Shown: positions 1 through 7,857 of the stretch, piece by piece
Layout: every line of letters begins with the position of its first letter
How positions within the stretch are numbered: the first letter of the stretch is position 1
NCBI GenBank assembly: GCA_900757205.1
Contig: CAAENA010000002.1
Coordinates: 1 to 31,973, forward strand
From: an uncultured Collinsella sp.
GTDB taxonomy: Bacteria; Actinomycetota; Coriobacteriia; Coriobacteriales; Coriobacteriaceae
DNA: 31,973 nucleotides
Direction: 5' to 3'
Made by a program: the position numbers and the translations under genes
Notes under the pieces: model-generated
What the model was told of the DNA's origin: nothing
The model's input: the letters and a program-made list of their open reading frames with translations, nothing else
The model's database searches: none

Positions 1-5
1 AAGAC

Positions 6-28
6 GGAAAGCACATTAAGTGCTTTCC
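6..28. terminator. Hairpin terminator at left edge
   Basis: A perfect 9-bp inverted repeat (GGAAAGCAC / GTGCTTTCC) closes a 5-base loop at 15-19 and is followed by a short T-rich stretch. It probably ends a gene lying to the left of the window. The strand cannot be decided because the T-run is weak on both sides. Confidence 0.55.
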
Positions 29-247
29 TTTGCGTGCGGAACTCGCGACAAACTTAACCGCCCCGCCCGGCAGGCGAGCTGCGGGAACATGCTTCCGTCC
101 AAGAAATATCGTGCAAAAGGAATTCTGGCTGAATTATTGTTCGCGTGGGTGATTCAGTCGATGAGGGCTATTTATGCCCTGTCGGGGACTAAGGAGTGTC
201 CCGGGGTGCCGGCAGGAAAGGAACGTCCCTGAGTGCCGGGTGGTATG
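29..247. other. Intergenic stretch without a recognisable gene
   Basis: I see no convincing coding region here. The only structure is a small AGGGC/GCCCT hairpin at 164-180. Possible open frames have no Shine-Dalgarno sequence and resemble no protein I know. Confidence 0.5.
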
Positions 248-283
248 AAAAAAGGCGAGGACCCGTAGGGAGTCCTCGCCTTT
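248..283 (-). terminator. Rho-independent terminator of the PTS gene
   Basis: The arms at 251-261 and 273-283 form an 11-bp GC-rich stem. Read on the minus strand, the stem runs into a T tract, as expected of an intrinsic terminator. It lies about 35 bases after the PTS stop codon. Confidence 0.85.
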
Positions 284-318
284 GTTACAGGGGGCGATGT
301 TATTCGCGTACTGCGGAA

Positions 319-2322
319 TTAGACCAGGCGGGCGTTGATCGTCTTGGCGATCTCGGCGGCGTCGGTGGAACCCTTGACGGTGGCACGGAAGTCCTCGTCC
401 ATGAGCGCCTCGGCGACCTTGGACAGGATTTTGAGGTGCGTAGTGCCGGCCTGGGCACCGGGGATGAGCAGGGCGATAGCCACGTTGACGGGAGCGCCGT
501 CCATGGTGTCCCAACCGGTCACGCCGGACTCGTCCTTGACGACGATGACGGCAGCCTCGGTAATGGCGTCGGACTTGGCATGCGGGATGGCGAAGCCCTC
601 CATCATGCCCGTGGTGCCCTCGGCCTCGCGGGCCAGGAAGGCGTTCATGACGGCGTCGGCGTCGCTGGCGATACCGGCCTTGACGGCCTGGTTGGAAACG
701 AAGCTCAGAGCCTCGTCACGAGAAGCGAAGTCCTCGGCGACAAAGACATTCTCGACCTTCACGAAGTCGGCAGCCTCGGCCTTGGGGGCCTCGACGGCAG
801 CGGCCTTGGGAGCCTCAACCGGCTTGGCTGCAGGAGCGGCCTTCTGGTTCTTCTCGAAGTCGTACTTCTTGAAGGCCACGAACAGGATGCCACCGACCAC
901 AGCGCCGATGAGGATCGCGAGGACCCACAGCGGACCGTTCTCGACAACGGGCAGGACCAGGAAGCCACCGTGAGGCGCCGGGTCGTGAACGTTGAACATA
1001 ATGGTCAGGATCGAAGCGATAGAGGAACCGAGCATCATGATGGGCATGACGGGCCAGATGTTCTTGGTCATGAACGGAATGGCGCCCTCGGTGATGTGGG
1101 TGCAACCAAGGATGAGGTTGACGATACCGGCGTCGTGATCCTCCTGGCTGAAGTACTTCTTGCCGACAACGACGGCGAAGGTGGTGATCAGCGGCGGAAC
1201 GATGCAAGCGGCGGAGACGGCAGCCATGAAGTTGGTGCCGAAGTTGTAGGTATCGGTGCCAACGCCAGCAGCCAGTGCCTCGGTGAGCATAGCGGTACCG
1301 GTGACGTAAGCAGCCTTGTTGACCGGGCCACCCATGTCAAAGGCGCACATGCAGCCGATGGCAAGACCCAGGACAACGGCGCCAGAGGCGGACAGGCCCT
1401 TGAGGAAGTCCATCATGGCGGTGTTGATGGCAGCCATGGGGCCGGAAATACCGAGCATGACCAGGCCGACGATAGCCGTCGAGAACAGCGGGTACAGGAA
1501 GATGGCCTTGAGGCCGTCCAGGTTCTTGGGCAGACCGGCAAAGACCTTCTCGAGCAGCAGGATGACATAGCCGGCGAGGAAGCCGCCGACGATGCCGCCC
1601 AGGAAGCCGAAACCCACGCCGGCGCCACCGGCGTCGATCATACCGGTCTCGGCGTTAACAGGCAGGCCCTGGATGGCGATCATACCGGCAACAAAACCGG
1701 GGACGAGCGCAGGACGCTTGCCGATGGATTCGGCGATGTAGGCGGAAAGCACCGGAACCATGAGGTTCATAGCGATACCGCCGATGATCTTGAGCATCGC
1801 AGCAAAGCTGTTGTAGTCAGACGCCGTCGAATCGAAGGACGTAATGCCCCACAGGAACGAGACGGCGGTCAGGACACCACCGGCAACGACGAAGACCAGC
1901 ATATGGCTGACGCCGTTCATAAGGTGCTTGTAGATGACGTGACCGATGGACTCCTTCTCCTCGGCCTCGTCCTCGACATCGGCAGCGGCTGCAACCGTGT
2001 TGTCGCCCTTGGCGGCGAGCGCGCGGTCAATCAGCTTACCGGCGGCCTCAACGGACAGGGCCTTGGAAACACCAACGGAAACCATGGGCTTGCCGGCGAA
2101 ACGCTCAGCCTGGACATCCTTATCGGCTGCGACGACAACGGCCTTGGCGCCAGCGATCTCGCTCTTGGTGAGCTCGTTCTCGACACCGACCTGGCCATGG
2201 GTCTCGACCTTAATGGTCAGACCGCGCTCGGCAGCTGCCTTCTCTAGCGCCTCCTTCGCCATGAAGGTGTGCGCGATACCGGTCGGGCAACCGGTGGCGG
2301 CGATGATGTCAAACTTAGCCAT
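319..2322 (-). CDS. PTS fructose-family permease, fused IIB-IIC-IIA
   Basis: This 667-residue membrane permease should import and phosphorylate a fructose-type sugar, taking phosphate from HPr. The N-terminal IIB domain carries the phospho-cysteine in ATGCPTGIAHTF (Cys12). The IIC membrane domain covers roughly residues 120-480 and holds the family motif ITEGAIPF. An Ala/Pro/Glu-rich linker at about 490-525 leads to a C-terminal IIA domain with its phospho-histidine in FAIPHAKS (about His581). The start at 2322 is chosen because AAGGAGG lies just upstream and the next residues open the IIB domain; the longer frame has no homology-like sequence. The B-C-A order differs from the A-B-C order of Bacillus FruA. 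It diverges from an RpiR-type gene, its likely regulator. No 1-phosphofructokinase gene is adjacent, so the substrate is uncertain. Confidence 0.93.
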   Translation of the reverse strand: MAKFDIIAATGCPTGIAHTFMAKEALEKAAAERGLTIKVETHGQVGVENELTKSEIAGAKAVVVAADKDVQAERFAGKPMVSVGVSKALSVEAAGKLIDRALAAKGDNTVAAAADVEDEAEEKESIGHVIYKHLMNGVSHMLVFVVAGGVLTAVSFLWGITSFDSTASDYNSFAAMLKIIGGIAMNLMVPVLSAYIAESIGKRPALVPGFVAGMIAIQGLPVNAETGMIDAGGAGVGFGFLGGIVGGFLAGYVILLLEKVFAGLPKNLDGLKAIFLYPLFSTAIVGLVMLGISGPMAAINTAMMDFLKGLSASGAVVLGLAIGCMCAFDMGGPVNKAAYVTGTAMLTEALAAGVGTDTYNFGTNFMAAVSAACIVPPLITTFAVVVGKKYFSQEDHDAGIVNLILGCTHITEGAIPFMTKNIWPVMPIMMLGSSIASILTIMFNVHDPAPHGGFLVLPVVENGPLWVLAILIGAVVGGILFVAFKKYDFEKNQKAAPAAKPVEAPKAAAVEAPKAEAADFVKVENVFVAEDFASRDEALSFVSNQAVKAGIASDADAVMNAFLAREAEGTTGMMEGFAIPHAKSDAITEAAVIVVKDESGVTGWDTMDGAPVNVAIALLIPGAQAGTTHLKILSKVAEALMDEDFRATVKGSTDAAEIAKTINARLV

Positions 2323-2449
2323 GTGTCCCTCCTTCTTGAGTACTGCGCCCGCAGGCGCTCCCCTACACGCGCGTCCTTGCGCGCTTTTCCACAACTGAAA
2401 GATACCAACCTACCGTCCGCGTGAGAAGAGACAAGGCGCAATTCTCCGG

Positions 2450-2493
2450 TGAAAGGTTCTTTCATAACCGTAAACGGTAAATGAAAGTTTACC
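2450..2493. promoter_or_regulatory. Nested palindromes, candidate RpiR operator
   Basis: Two inverted repeats sit side by side in the divergent intergenic region: TGAAAG-N3-CTTTCA at 2450-2464 and GGTAAA-N6-TTTACC at 2476-2493. A third, ACCGT-AA-ACGGT, lies between them at 2467-2478. The placement between a PTS gene and an RpiR-family gene suits an operator that controls both directions. Binding is inference. Confidence 0.55.
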
Positions 2494-2540
2494 ATCAACA
2501 CTTGAAACGGCAAGGTGTATCTTGTAATTGAAAATCCCCC

Positions 2541-2546
2541 TATACT
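2541..2546 (+). promoter_or_regulatory. Possible -10 box of the RpiR-type gene
   Basis: TATACT lies 48 bases before the chosen ATG. No good -35 hexamer is seen at 16-18 bases upstream, so any promoter here would be weak or activator-dependent. Confidence 0.3.
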
Positions 2547-2593
2547 ATGACATTACAAACGAGTCCATTTTTCATGCCAACCAGGAGCCATCC

Positions 2594-3451
2594 ATGACCG
2601 ATAGTAGCAAGAGCGCACTTTCCCTCATTAGTACCCACCAGGGATACAGCGAGTCCGAGCAGCGCATTGTCGACTATATATTGGAGCACCAGTCCGAGGC
2701 GCCGCGCCTGACGGCCGCCCAGCTCTCACGAGCCGCCGCCACGTCCGAGGCGACGGTTTCGCGCTTCTGCCGCAAGCTGGGCTTTGGCAGCTTCCGCAGC
2801 TTTCAGTTTTCGTTGGCGCGCGACTTGGAGAGTCAGCGCAACGAGGGCCTGACTGACGAAGTCTCGCTCGACAACATGGAGCAGAGCCTTAAGAACATCC
2901 TGGCTGCAAAGGTGAGCGAGCTTAATGCGACCATCGACGGGATCGACCACGATACGCTGGCGGCTGTTGTACATGCCCTTAAGTATGCAGGGGTTATTGA
3001 GTTTGCGGCTGTGGGCAATACGAACGCAGTCGCGCTCGATGCAACGTTTAAGTTTTCGCAGCTGGGCCTGCGCTGCATGGCGAGCACCATTAGCGAGACA
3101 TCAATCGGCTTTGCGCTCACGTTGCGCCCGGGCGACGTCATAGTGCTCATCTCAAACTCCGGCAAATCGCGTCGACTGAACCGTATGGCAAAAGCGGCAC
3201 GCGACTGCGGCGCCACGGTAGTCGTCATCAGCAGCGACAGCAAGTCTCCACTTGCGCGCCTAGCCGACTACACCTTTAATACCGTCAATCACGAAGCGCT
3301 GCTGACGACAGGAGACTTTGCGTTCTCTAAGATCAGCGCCACGATGATCATCGAAGTCATCTACAACTTCCTACTGCCCGAGATTGAAGACGCTCGCGAA
3401 CATATCAGCTACTACGAGGAGCTCATCCAGCCGGATAAGGTCGTGGAGTAG
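2594..3451 (+). CDS. MurR/RpiR-family transcriptional regulator
   Basis: This 285-residue DNA-binding regulator has the usual two-part structure of its family. Residues about 1-80 form an RpiR-type helix-turn-helix (LSRAAATSEATVSRFCRKLGF). Residues about 120-260 form a sugar-phosphate-binding SIS domain, with the phosphosugar motif ISNSGKSRRLNRMAK. The start at 2594 follows an AGGAG at a spacing of six bases; the frame extends upstream but without family-like sequence. It diverges from the PTS permease and probably senses the phosphorylated sugar the permease makes, acting at the palindromes between the genes. Repressor or activator cannot be told from sequence. A micro-ORF and a bidirectional terminator follow directly. 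Confidence 0.9.
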   Translation: MTDSSKSALSLISTHQGYSESEQRIVDYILEHQSEAPRLTAAQLSRAAATSEATVSRFCRKLGFGSFRSFQFSLARDLESQRNEGLTDEVSLDNMEQSLKNILAAKVSELNATIDGIDHDTLAAVVHALKYAGVIEFAAVGNTNAVALDATFKFSQLGLRCMASTISETSIGFALTLRPGDVIVLISNSGKSRRLNRMAKAARDCGATVVVISSDSKSPLARLADYTFNTVNHEALLTTGDFAFSKISATMIIEVIYNFLLPEIEDAREHISYYEELIQPDKVVE

Positions 3452-3469
3452 GTTTTGGCAGGAGTCGAT

Positions 3470-3541
3470 ATGTACCGTTCCCACAAAACTATGCCGGTTT
3501 ACTACGATGAAATCGCAATGCGTGACCATATCGCGTTTTAA
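3470..3541 (+). CDS. Putative 23-residue microprotein (VYYDE family, copy 1)
   Basis: This very short ORF starts 18 bases after the regulator's stop codon. Its ATG is preceded by AGGAG at five bases, an excellent Shine-Dalgarno. Its core HKTMPVYYDEIAMRDH is matched by the convergent ORF at 3586-3645, which reads HKTMSVYYDELAWLEH at the same place. The stop codon touches the left arm of the terminator. I know no family for it. The peptide could be a real translated product of the regulator's operon, or the match could reflect an RNA or DNA repeat that happens to be open. The ribosome-binding site favours translation. Confidence 0.45.
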   Translation: MYRSHKTMPVYYDEIAMRDHIAF

Positions 3542-3640
3542 AAGAAAACCGCAGGCTTTCTACCTGCGGTTTTCTTTTTACAATTTTAGCCATGCTCGAG
3601 CCACGCCAATTCATCGTAGTAAACCGACATAGTTTTGTGA
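3482..3640. repeat. 30-bp inverted repeat flanking a terminator
   Basis: The segment 3482-3511 is the reverse complement of 3611-3640 at 29 of 30 positions. The only difference is the Pro/Ser codon of the two micro-ORFs. A read-through transcript could form a long stem enclosing the terminator hairpin. Transcripts from the two sides would be complementary over these 30 bases. Confidence 0.85.
3541..3577. terminator. Strong bidirectional terminator
   Basis: Perfect 15-bp arms (3541-3555 and 3563-3577) enclose a 7-base loop, with A-rich and T-rich ends that give a U tract on either strand. It ends the regulator transcript from the left and could end the recN transcript from the right. Confidence 0.92.
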
Positions 3641-3645
3641 CACAT
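3586..3645 (-). CDS. Putative 19-residue microprotein (VYYDE family, copy 2)
   Basis: This convergent partner of the ORF at 3470-3541 shares the pattern HKTMxVYYDExAxxxH. Outside the nearly identical core the bases diverge, but several residues stay the same or similar: Ile/Leu, Ala/Ala (GCA/GCG), Asp/Glu and His/His. That pattern hints at selection on the protein. Unlike copy 1, no clear Shine-Dalgarno precedes its ATG. It lies at the end of the recN transcript. It may be a decayed or leaderless copy. Confidence 0.3.
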   Translation of the reverse strand: MCHKTMSVYYDELAWLEHG

Positions 3646-3662
3646 GAGCCACGCAAGCACGT

Positions 3663-3696
3663 GGTGGGACAAAAATATCAGTAGTTTTATCCCACC
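3663..3696 (-). terminator. Hairpin after recN
   Basis: GGTGGGA and TCCCACC arms, extended by a U-G pair and an AAAA/TTTT block, form a 12-bp stem about 17 bases after the recN stop. No T tract follows the stem, so it may stabilise the 3' end rather than terminate. Confidence 0.45.
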
Positions 3697-3713
3697 AACA
3701 CCGCTGATACGGC

Positions 3714-5342
3714 CTAGCCTCGAGCTTCTTCGAGCATCTGCTTGGCATGCGCCAAGCTCGCCTCCGATTGATCGCCGCTCAACATACGGGCGATCTCGGC
3801 GGTACGCGCTTCGCCGGATACCTCGTCCAAATGCGTCTGGGGAACATCGCCCGGTTCCTTGCTGACGACATAATGCTTGTCAGCCATGACGGCGACCTGC
3901 GCCAAGTGGGTTACGACAATCACCTGATGCGTAGCGGCGAGATCTGCCAGCACGCCCGCGAGCGCACGCGCCGTGGAGCCACCGACACCAGCATCGACCT
4001 CGTCAAACACCAGCGTATCAACACCGTCCGCGTTACCGAGGACAACCTTGCTTGCCAGCATGACGCGGCTAAGCTCGCCGCCCGACGCAATTCGACGCAG
4101 GGGACGCGGCGTCAAGCCGGCACCGCTGCGGTATAGCAGCTCGTAGCTCGAAGGACCAACGGGCGTCCACTCAGCACGAGGAAGATCGCGCGACTCCCAG
4201 ACGAGCTCGGCGCCGCCCATCTCCAGGCGAGCCATCTGGCGGCCAACCTCGTGGCAGAAGCGCGGGGCCGCCGTATTGCGAGCGCGCTTAAGTGCCTTGG
4301 CAGCGGCAAACAACTCGCGCTCAGCGCTCCCGAGTGCCTCACGCGCCTTTTTGATCTGCTCATCGCCATCATCGACCAGGGACAGCAGCTCTTGCGAGCG
4401 GTCGCGCATGGCAAACACATCGTCCATGGTGGGACCCCACAGACGCAACAGGCCCTTGAGGTCGGAATACCGCTCACGCATGCGAGCGAGCTCGCGCGCG
4501 TCGAAGGCGATGCCATCGCGATAGGCACGAAGCTCGTTCGCGCAATCCTCAAGGGAGATACAAGCATCCGAAAGGGCATCGGCGATGTCGCCTAGCTTGC
4601 GATCGACGGCAGCCATGCGGGAAAGCTCCGCCACGGCACTGTTCACGGCATCGAGCGCTCCCCCTTCGGCGGCAAGCGATGCATGGGCATCGTTAGCCGT
4701 GGCAACCAGTACCTCGGCATGTTCGGAGCGCGGCAGCAGTTCCTCGAGTTCCTCGTACTCGCCTGGCCTGGGGTCGACCTCGCCGATGCGCTCGAGGGCA
4801 AAGCGCGCCTCCTCGACGCGGCTCCCCTGCGCACGCGAGGCTTCCTCGACGCGACGGACTTCCTTGGCGGCAGCGCGCGATGCCTTAAAGCAGGTGCGGT
4901 ACGCATCCAGCGCCTCGAGCGCCGGGCGCCCTGCCCAGGCATCGACCATCGCAACATGATGCGCCGGATCGAGCAAGCGCTGGTGCTCGTGCTGGCCACA
5001 CAGATCCATCATCACGCCGACGCGCTCCGAAAGCTCGCGCACACTGGCGATGCGGCCGTCAATCTTCACGCGGCTGCGGCCCTCAGCGGAAAGGCTGCGC
5101 TGGACCGTGAAGCCTTCCGTGTCGTGCGGGCCGTCGAACAAGCGCGCCTCGACACTCGCCAGCGCCTCGCCCTCGCGCACCGTCGACGAATCCGCGCGCT
5201 CACCCAAAATAAGCTTGAGGGCCGAGAGCAGCGCGGTCTTGCCGGCGCCGGTCTCGCCGGTCAGGACAGTCAGGCCGGCACTCGGCACCAGCGTCGCCTC
5301 GCGAATGAGTGCAATGTTAGAAACCTGCAGCTCATCGATCAT
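3714..5342 (-). CDS. recN: DNA repair protein RecN
   Basis: RecN is an SMC-like ATPase that acts early in double-strand-break repair. This protein has 542 residues, close to the usual 550-560. The N-terminal half-ATPase has Walker A GETGAGKT at residues 29-36. The centre is a long charged coiled coil. The C-terminal half carries the signature IASGGELSRVMLA and Walker B LVFDEVDAGVGG, followed by IVVTHLAQVA. The start MIDELQVSNIALI is typical of the family. It overlaps the end of nadK by 11 bases, so the two genes are probably translated together. It is the last large gene of the efp-recN cluster. Confidence 0.96.
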   Translation of the reverse strand: MIDELQVSNIALIREATLVPSAGLTVLTGETGAGKTALLSALKLILGERADSSTVREGEALASVEARLFDGPHDTEGFTVQRSLSAEGRSRVKIDGRIASVRELSERVGVMMDLCGQHEHQRLLDPAHHVAMVDAWAGRPALEALDAYRTCFKASRAAAKEVRRVEEASRAQGSRVEEARFALERIGEVDPRPGEYEELEELLPRSEHAEVLVATANDAHASLAAEGGALDAVNSAVAELSRMAAVDRKLGDIADALSDACISLEDCANELRAYRDGIAFDARELARMRERYSDLKGLLRLWGPTMDDVFAMRDRSQELLSLVDDGDEQIKKAREALGSAERELFAAAKALKRARNTAAPRFCHEVGRQMARLEMGGAELVWESRDLPRAEWTPVGPSSYELLYRSGAGLTPRPLRRIASGGELSRVMLASKVVLGNADGVDTLVFDEVDAGVGGSTARALAGVLADLAATHQVIVVTHLAQVAVMADKHYVVSKEPGDVPQTHLDEVSGEARTAEIARMLSGDQSEASLAHAKQMLEEARG

Positions 5343-6192
5343 GACGGACTCCGTAGAATACGCGGCTCACCGAGTTATAGAAGCTCTCGGGGCCGTAATC
5401 GAGAAGCAGCACATCTCCGGGCCCGCGGCGCACCGCCACGCTCTCAACGGTGCCATCGCAGGTAATAAACTGTCCATCGATAGCGATCGCCGGAACGCTC
5501 GGACGATCATCAGACATAAAGATCTCGACGACATCACTCGGCGAAGTCAAGAAGGCACGGGCCTGAATGGTGTGCGGCGCAATGGGTACGCAGACCATGC
5601 CCGTGTAATCGGGGCTCACGATGGGGCCACCGGCACTGAGTGCGTAACCCGTAGAACCAGTCGCCGTGGACACGACCACGCCGTCGCCACGCAGTCGATC
5701 GATATGGTGGCCCGACACCGTGATGTCGAACTCAACCATATCGGACAGGGGGCCGCGCGTGAGCGCCATGTCGTTGAGGGCGAACGTGCGCACGACATCC
5801 TTCGTGCCATCGTCGCGCACGGACACGATATCCGCAGCGATGGTGGCGCGACGGCTCACGTGCAGCTCGCCGGAAAGGGCGTCGCTCACGACCTTAAGAA
5901 TGTCGCGCTCCTCGGGGCTCGCAGCAGTTAAAAAGCCCAGGTGACCATAGGAAAGACCGAGGATAGGAATCTCGCGATGGTTGAGGATGCGGGCAGCGCG
6001 CAGCAGCGTGCCGTCGCCGCCGAGCGTAATGACCAGATCGGAGCCGTCAATATCAGGCGTACTTTGAATCTTCGATCGCTGGTCGGCAGCCCATGCGACC
6101 TCATAGCCCTGGCGCGACAGCCAAAGCTCGAGCATCAGACCGCTCTCGACCGCCTCTTGCTTGTAGTAATTAGGAACCAGAAAGACCTTCAT
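5332..6192 (-). CDS. nadK: NAD kinase
   Basis: This 286-residue enzyme phosphorylates NAD to NADP in the cytoplasm. It has the catalytic GGDGT motif at residues 58-62, the family block ILGLSYGHLGFLT, the LNDMAL motif, and the substrate-binding segment GDGVVVSTATGSTGYALSAGGP. The ATG overlaps the tlyA stop in an ATGA arrangement, and its own end overlaps recN. The tlyA-nadK-recN order is common in Gram-positive bacteria, which supports the call. Confidence 0.96.
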   Translation of the reverse strand: MKVFLVPNYYKQEAVESGLMLELWLSRQGYEVAWAADQRSKIQSTPDIDGSDLVITLGGDGTLLRAARILNHREIPILGLSYGHLGFLTAASPEERDILKVVSDALSGELHVSRRATIAADIVSVRDDGTKDVVRTFALNDMALTRGPLSDMVEFDITVSGHHIDRLRGDGVVVSTATGSTGYALSAGGPIVSPDYTGMVCVPIAPHTIQARAFLTSPSDVVEIFMSDDRPSVPAIAIDGQFITCDGTVESVAVRRGPGDVLLLDYGPESFYNSVSRVFYGVRHDR

Positions 6193-7001
6193 AGCGTTGC
6201 AGCTTTCTCGCTCAAAACCAATACCTGGGATTGCAGCTCATCGTCGGTACGTTCACCGGGGGCAAATCTCGTGCCGTACAGGAAAAACTCAACGTTTCCC
6301 TTGGCACCATGAATGGGCGACACGCACACATCGACCGGGAACAGGCCCTTGGCAGCAAAGAGTTCAACCACCGCCACAAGTGTATCGCGGCGCACGACGG
6401 GGTCGGTCACAATGCCGCCCTCGCCCACCAGCGCCGCCGGAGCCTCAAACTGCGGCTTTACGAGCGTGCAGAATGCACCCGTAGGAACCAGGCACGACAG
6501 CACCGCATCGATAATGTTCGCGATGCTGGTAAACGAGACATCACACACAGCCAGGTCGATGGTGCCGGAATAGCCAAGCTCAGGCAGCTGCGTCACGTTT
6601 GTGCGCTCATGCAGCGTCACGCGATCGTCCTGACGCAACGACCAATCGAACTGGGCGCGACCCACGTCCACCGAGACAACGGTCGCAGCACCGCGCTTGA
6701 GCAGGCAATCGGTAAAGCCTCCGGTAGAGCAGCCCACATCCAGACAGGCAAGGCCCGTCGGATTGATACCAAACGCATCAAGCGCGCCTTCGAGCTTAAG
6801 ACCGCCGCGGCCAACATAGGGAATGCGCCCCTTCACGTGCAGCGGCAGACCCGGGGTCACCTTAAGGCCCGGCGAAGTCAAGCGCTCGCCGCCACTCGAG
6901 ACCAAGCCGGCCATAAGAGTGCGAAGGGCATCCGCGCGATCGGCGCAGATGCCCTGTGAAATCAGTTCGTCATCAAGACGCACGCGTTTCATGAATGCCA
7001 T
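6189..7001 (-). CDS. tlyA: TlyA-family rRNA 2'-O-methyltransferase
   Basis: This protein has the TlyA plan: an N-terminal S4 RNA-binding domain (RVRLDDELISQGICADR, with a second block around VGRGGLKLEGAL) followed by an FtsJ/RrmJ-type methyltransferase. The SAM-binding motif LDVGCSTGGFTDCLLKRGA is intact. Family members methylate ribose positions in 16S and/or 23S rRNA, and some are called hemolysins. The ATG at 7001 gives 270 residues. A TTG three bases further out and an ATG at 6992 are also possible; no strong Shine-Dalgarno decides. It lies 26 bases after xseB and overlaps nadK by four bases. Confidence 0.92.
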   Translation of the reverse strand: MAFMKRVRLDDELISQGICADRADALRTLMAGLVSSGGERLTSPGLKVTPGLPLHVKGRIPYVGRGGLKLEGALDAFGINPTGLACLDVGCSTGGFTDCLLKRGAATVVSVDVGRAQFDWSLRQDDRVTLHERTNVTQLPELGYSGTIDLAVCDVSFTSIANIIDAVLSCLVPTGAFCTLVKPQFEAPAALVGEGGIVTDPVVRRDTLVAVVELFAAKGLFPVDVCVSPIHGAKGNVEFFLYGTRFAPGERTDDELQSQVLVLSEKAATL

Positions 7002-7027
7002 CAACCATTCGTATCCGGAGATGCGGC

Positions 7028-7267
7028 CTAGCTATCCTGGGATTCGTTTGCCGCATCCTCATCGTATTCCTGCTCGAGCTTGTCGGCCTCACGCGGCGTC
7101 AGCTCAAACTTGTCGACCATATCGACCGCGCGGGAACCCAGTTCAATCGCTTCGTCAAACAGATCGAGCGAACGCTCCAGGGACGTATCCTTGGAGCGAA
7201 CGGTAGCGATGATCTGATCCAGACGGTCCGAGATCTCGTCAAAGTTGCGGACAGAACCCTCTGGCAT
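7028..7267 (-). CDS. xseB: Exodeoxyribonuclease VII small subunit
   Basis: This 79-residue protein matches XseB in length and in its helical core (FDEISDRLDQIIATVRSK, then LERSLDLFDEAIELG). XseB works with the large subunit XseA as a single-strand exonuclease. A GAGGAG overlaps the end of nusB and places the start two bases after the nusB stop. The C-terminal tail is acidic. The partner gene xseA, usually next to xseB, is not in this window. Confidence 0.9.
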   Translation of the reverse strand: MPEGSVRNFDEISDRLDQIIATVRSKDTSLERSLDLFDEAIELGSRAVDMVDKFELTPREADKLEQEYDEDAANESQDS

Positions 7268-7269
7268 GG

Positions 7270-7854
7270 CTACTCCTCGACGGAGTCGACATCAGTCTCG
7301 GCGGCGTCCGCGCCCTCGGCCAGCACACCAGCCTCAGCCTGGGCAACCGCAACTTTAGCGGCAGCCTCGGCAGTCTGGGCCTCCTCGCGAGCGCGATCCT
7401 CGGCGAGCAGCTCTTGGTACAAGTCCTCGCCCGGCAGCTCCTCGCTGCGAGCGATCTTGCCCAGCACGCCGTTGACGAACGACGCGGACTGGTCGGTGCC
7501 ATAGGCCTTGGCGAGCTCGACGGCCTCGTTGATCACGATGGCGTCCGAGACCTCCTCGTCGGTGAGGAAACGCATCTCATAGACGGCGATACGCAGCAGA
7601 TTGCGGTCGGCGCCGGGCATGCGCATAAGATCCCAGTTCTTGGCGACGGCGCGCAGGGCACAGTCGATGCGATCGATATGCTCGTAAGCACCGCGGCACA
7701 GCTCCAGCGCATAGGGGTCGAGGGGACCCTTCGAGATCAGGAAATCGCCCTCGAGGACGCGCTCGAGCGGGCTGTCCGTGGCCTCGGCCTGGAACAGCAG
7801 CTGCAGCGCCTGACTGCGGGCAAGCGTGCGCCCGCGATAAACCTTAAGGCTCAA
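7270..7854 (-). CDS. nusB: Transcription antitermination factor NusB
   Basis: NusB binds boxA RNA with NusE (S10) and supports rRNA transcription. The family core runs from about residue 9 (RSQALQLLFQAEAT) to residue 135, with the characteristic RNLLRIAVYEMRF and VINEAVELAKAYG blocks and a FVNGVLGKIAR end. The protein has 194 residues, longer than the usual 130-150, owing to an Ala/Glu-rich C-terminal tail of about 55 residues. The start is a TTG at 7854, chosen because AAGGAG (7861-7866) lies six bases upstream inside the end of the Asp23 gene. No ATG fits. Confidence 0.94.
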   Translation of the reverse strand: MSLKVYRGRTLARSQALQLLFQAEATDSPLERVLEGDFLISKGPLDPYALELCRGAYEHIDRIDCALRAVAKNWDLMRMPGADRNLLRIAVYEMRFLTDEEVSDAIVINEAVELAKAYGTDQSASFVNGVLGKIARSEELPGEDLYQELLAEDRAREEAQTAEAAAKVAVAQAEAGVLAEGADAAETDVDSVEE

Positions 7855-7857
7855 AGG

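Noticed and set aside
20..232. 70-codon open frame at the left edge
   Set aside because: It starts inside a terminator hairpin, lacks a ribosome-binding site and has no protein-like pattern.
196..2247. 683-codon open frame on the plus strand opposite the PTS gene
   Set aside because: It is antisense to a clear IIB-IIC-IIA protein, has no family-like motifs, and its Gly/Asp/His/Val-rich composition is typical of the complement of GC-rich coding DNA.
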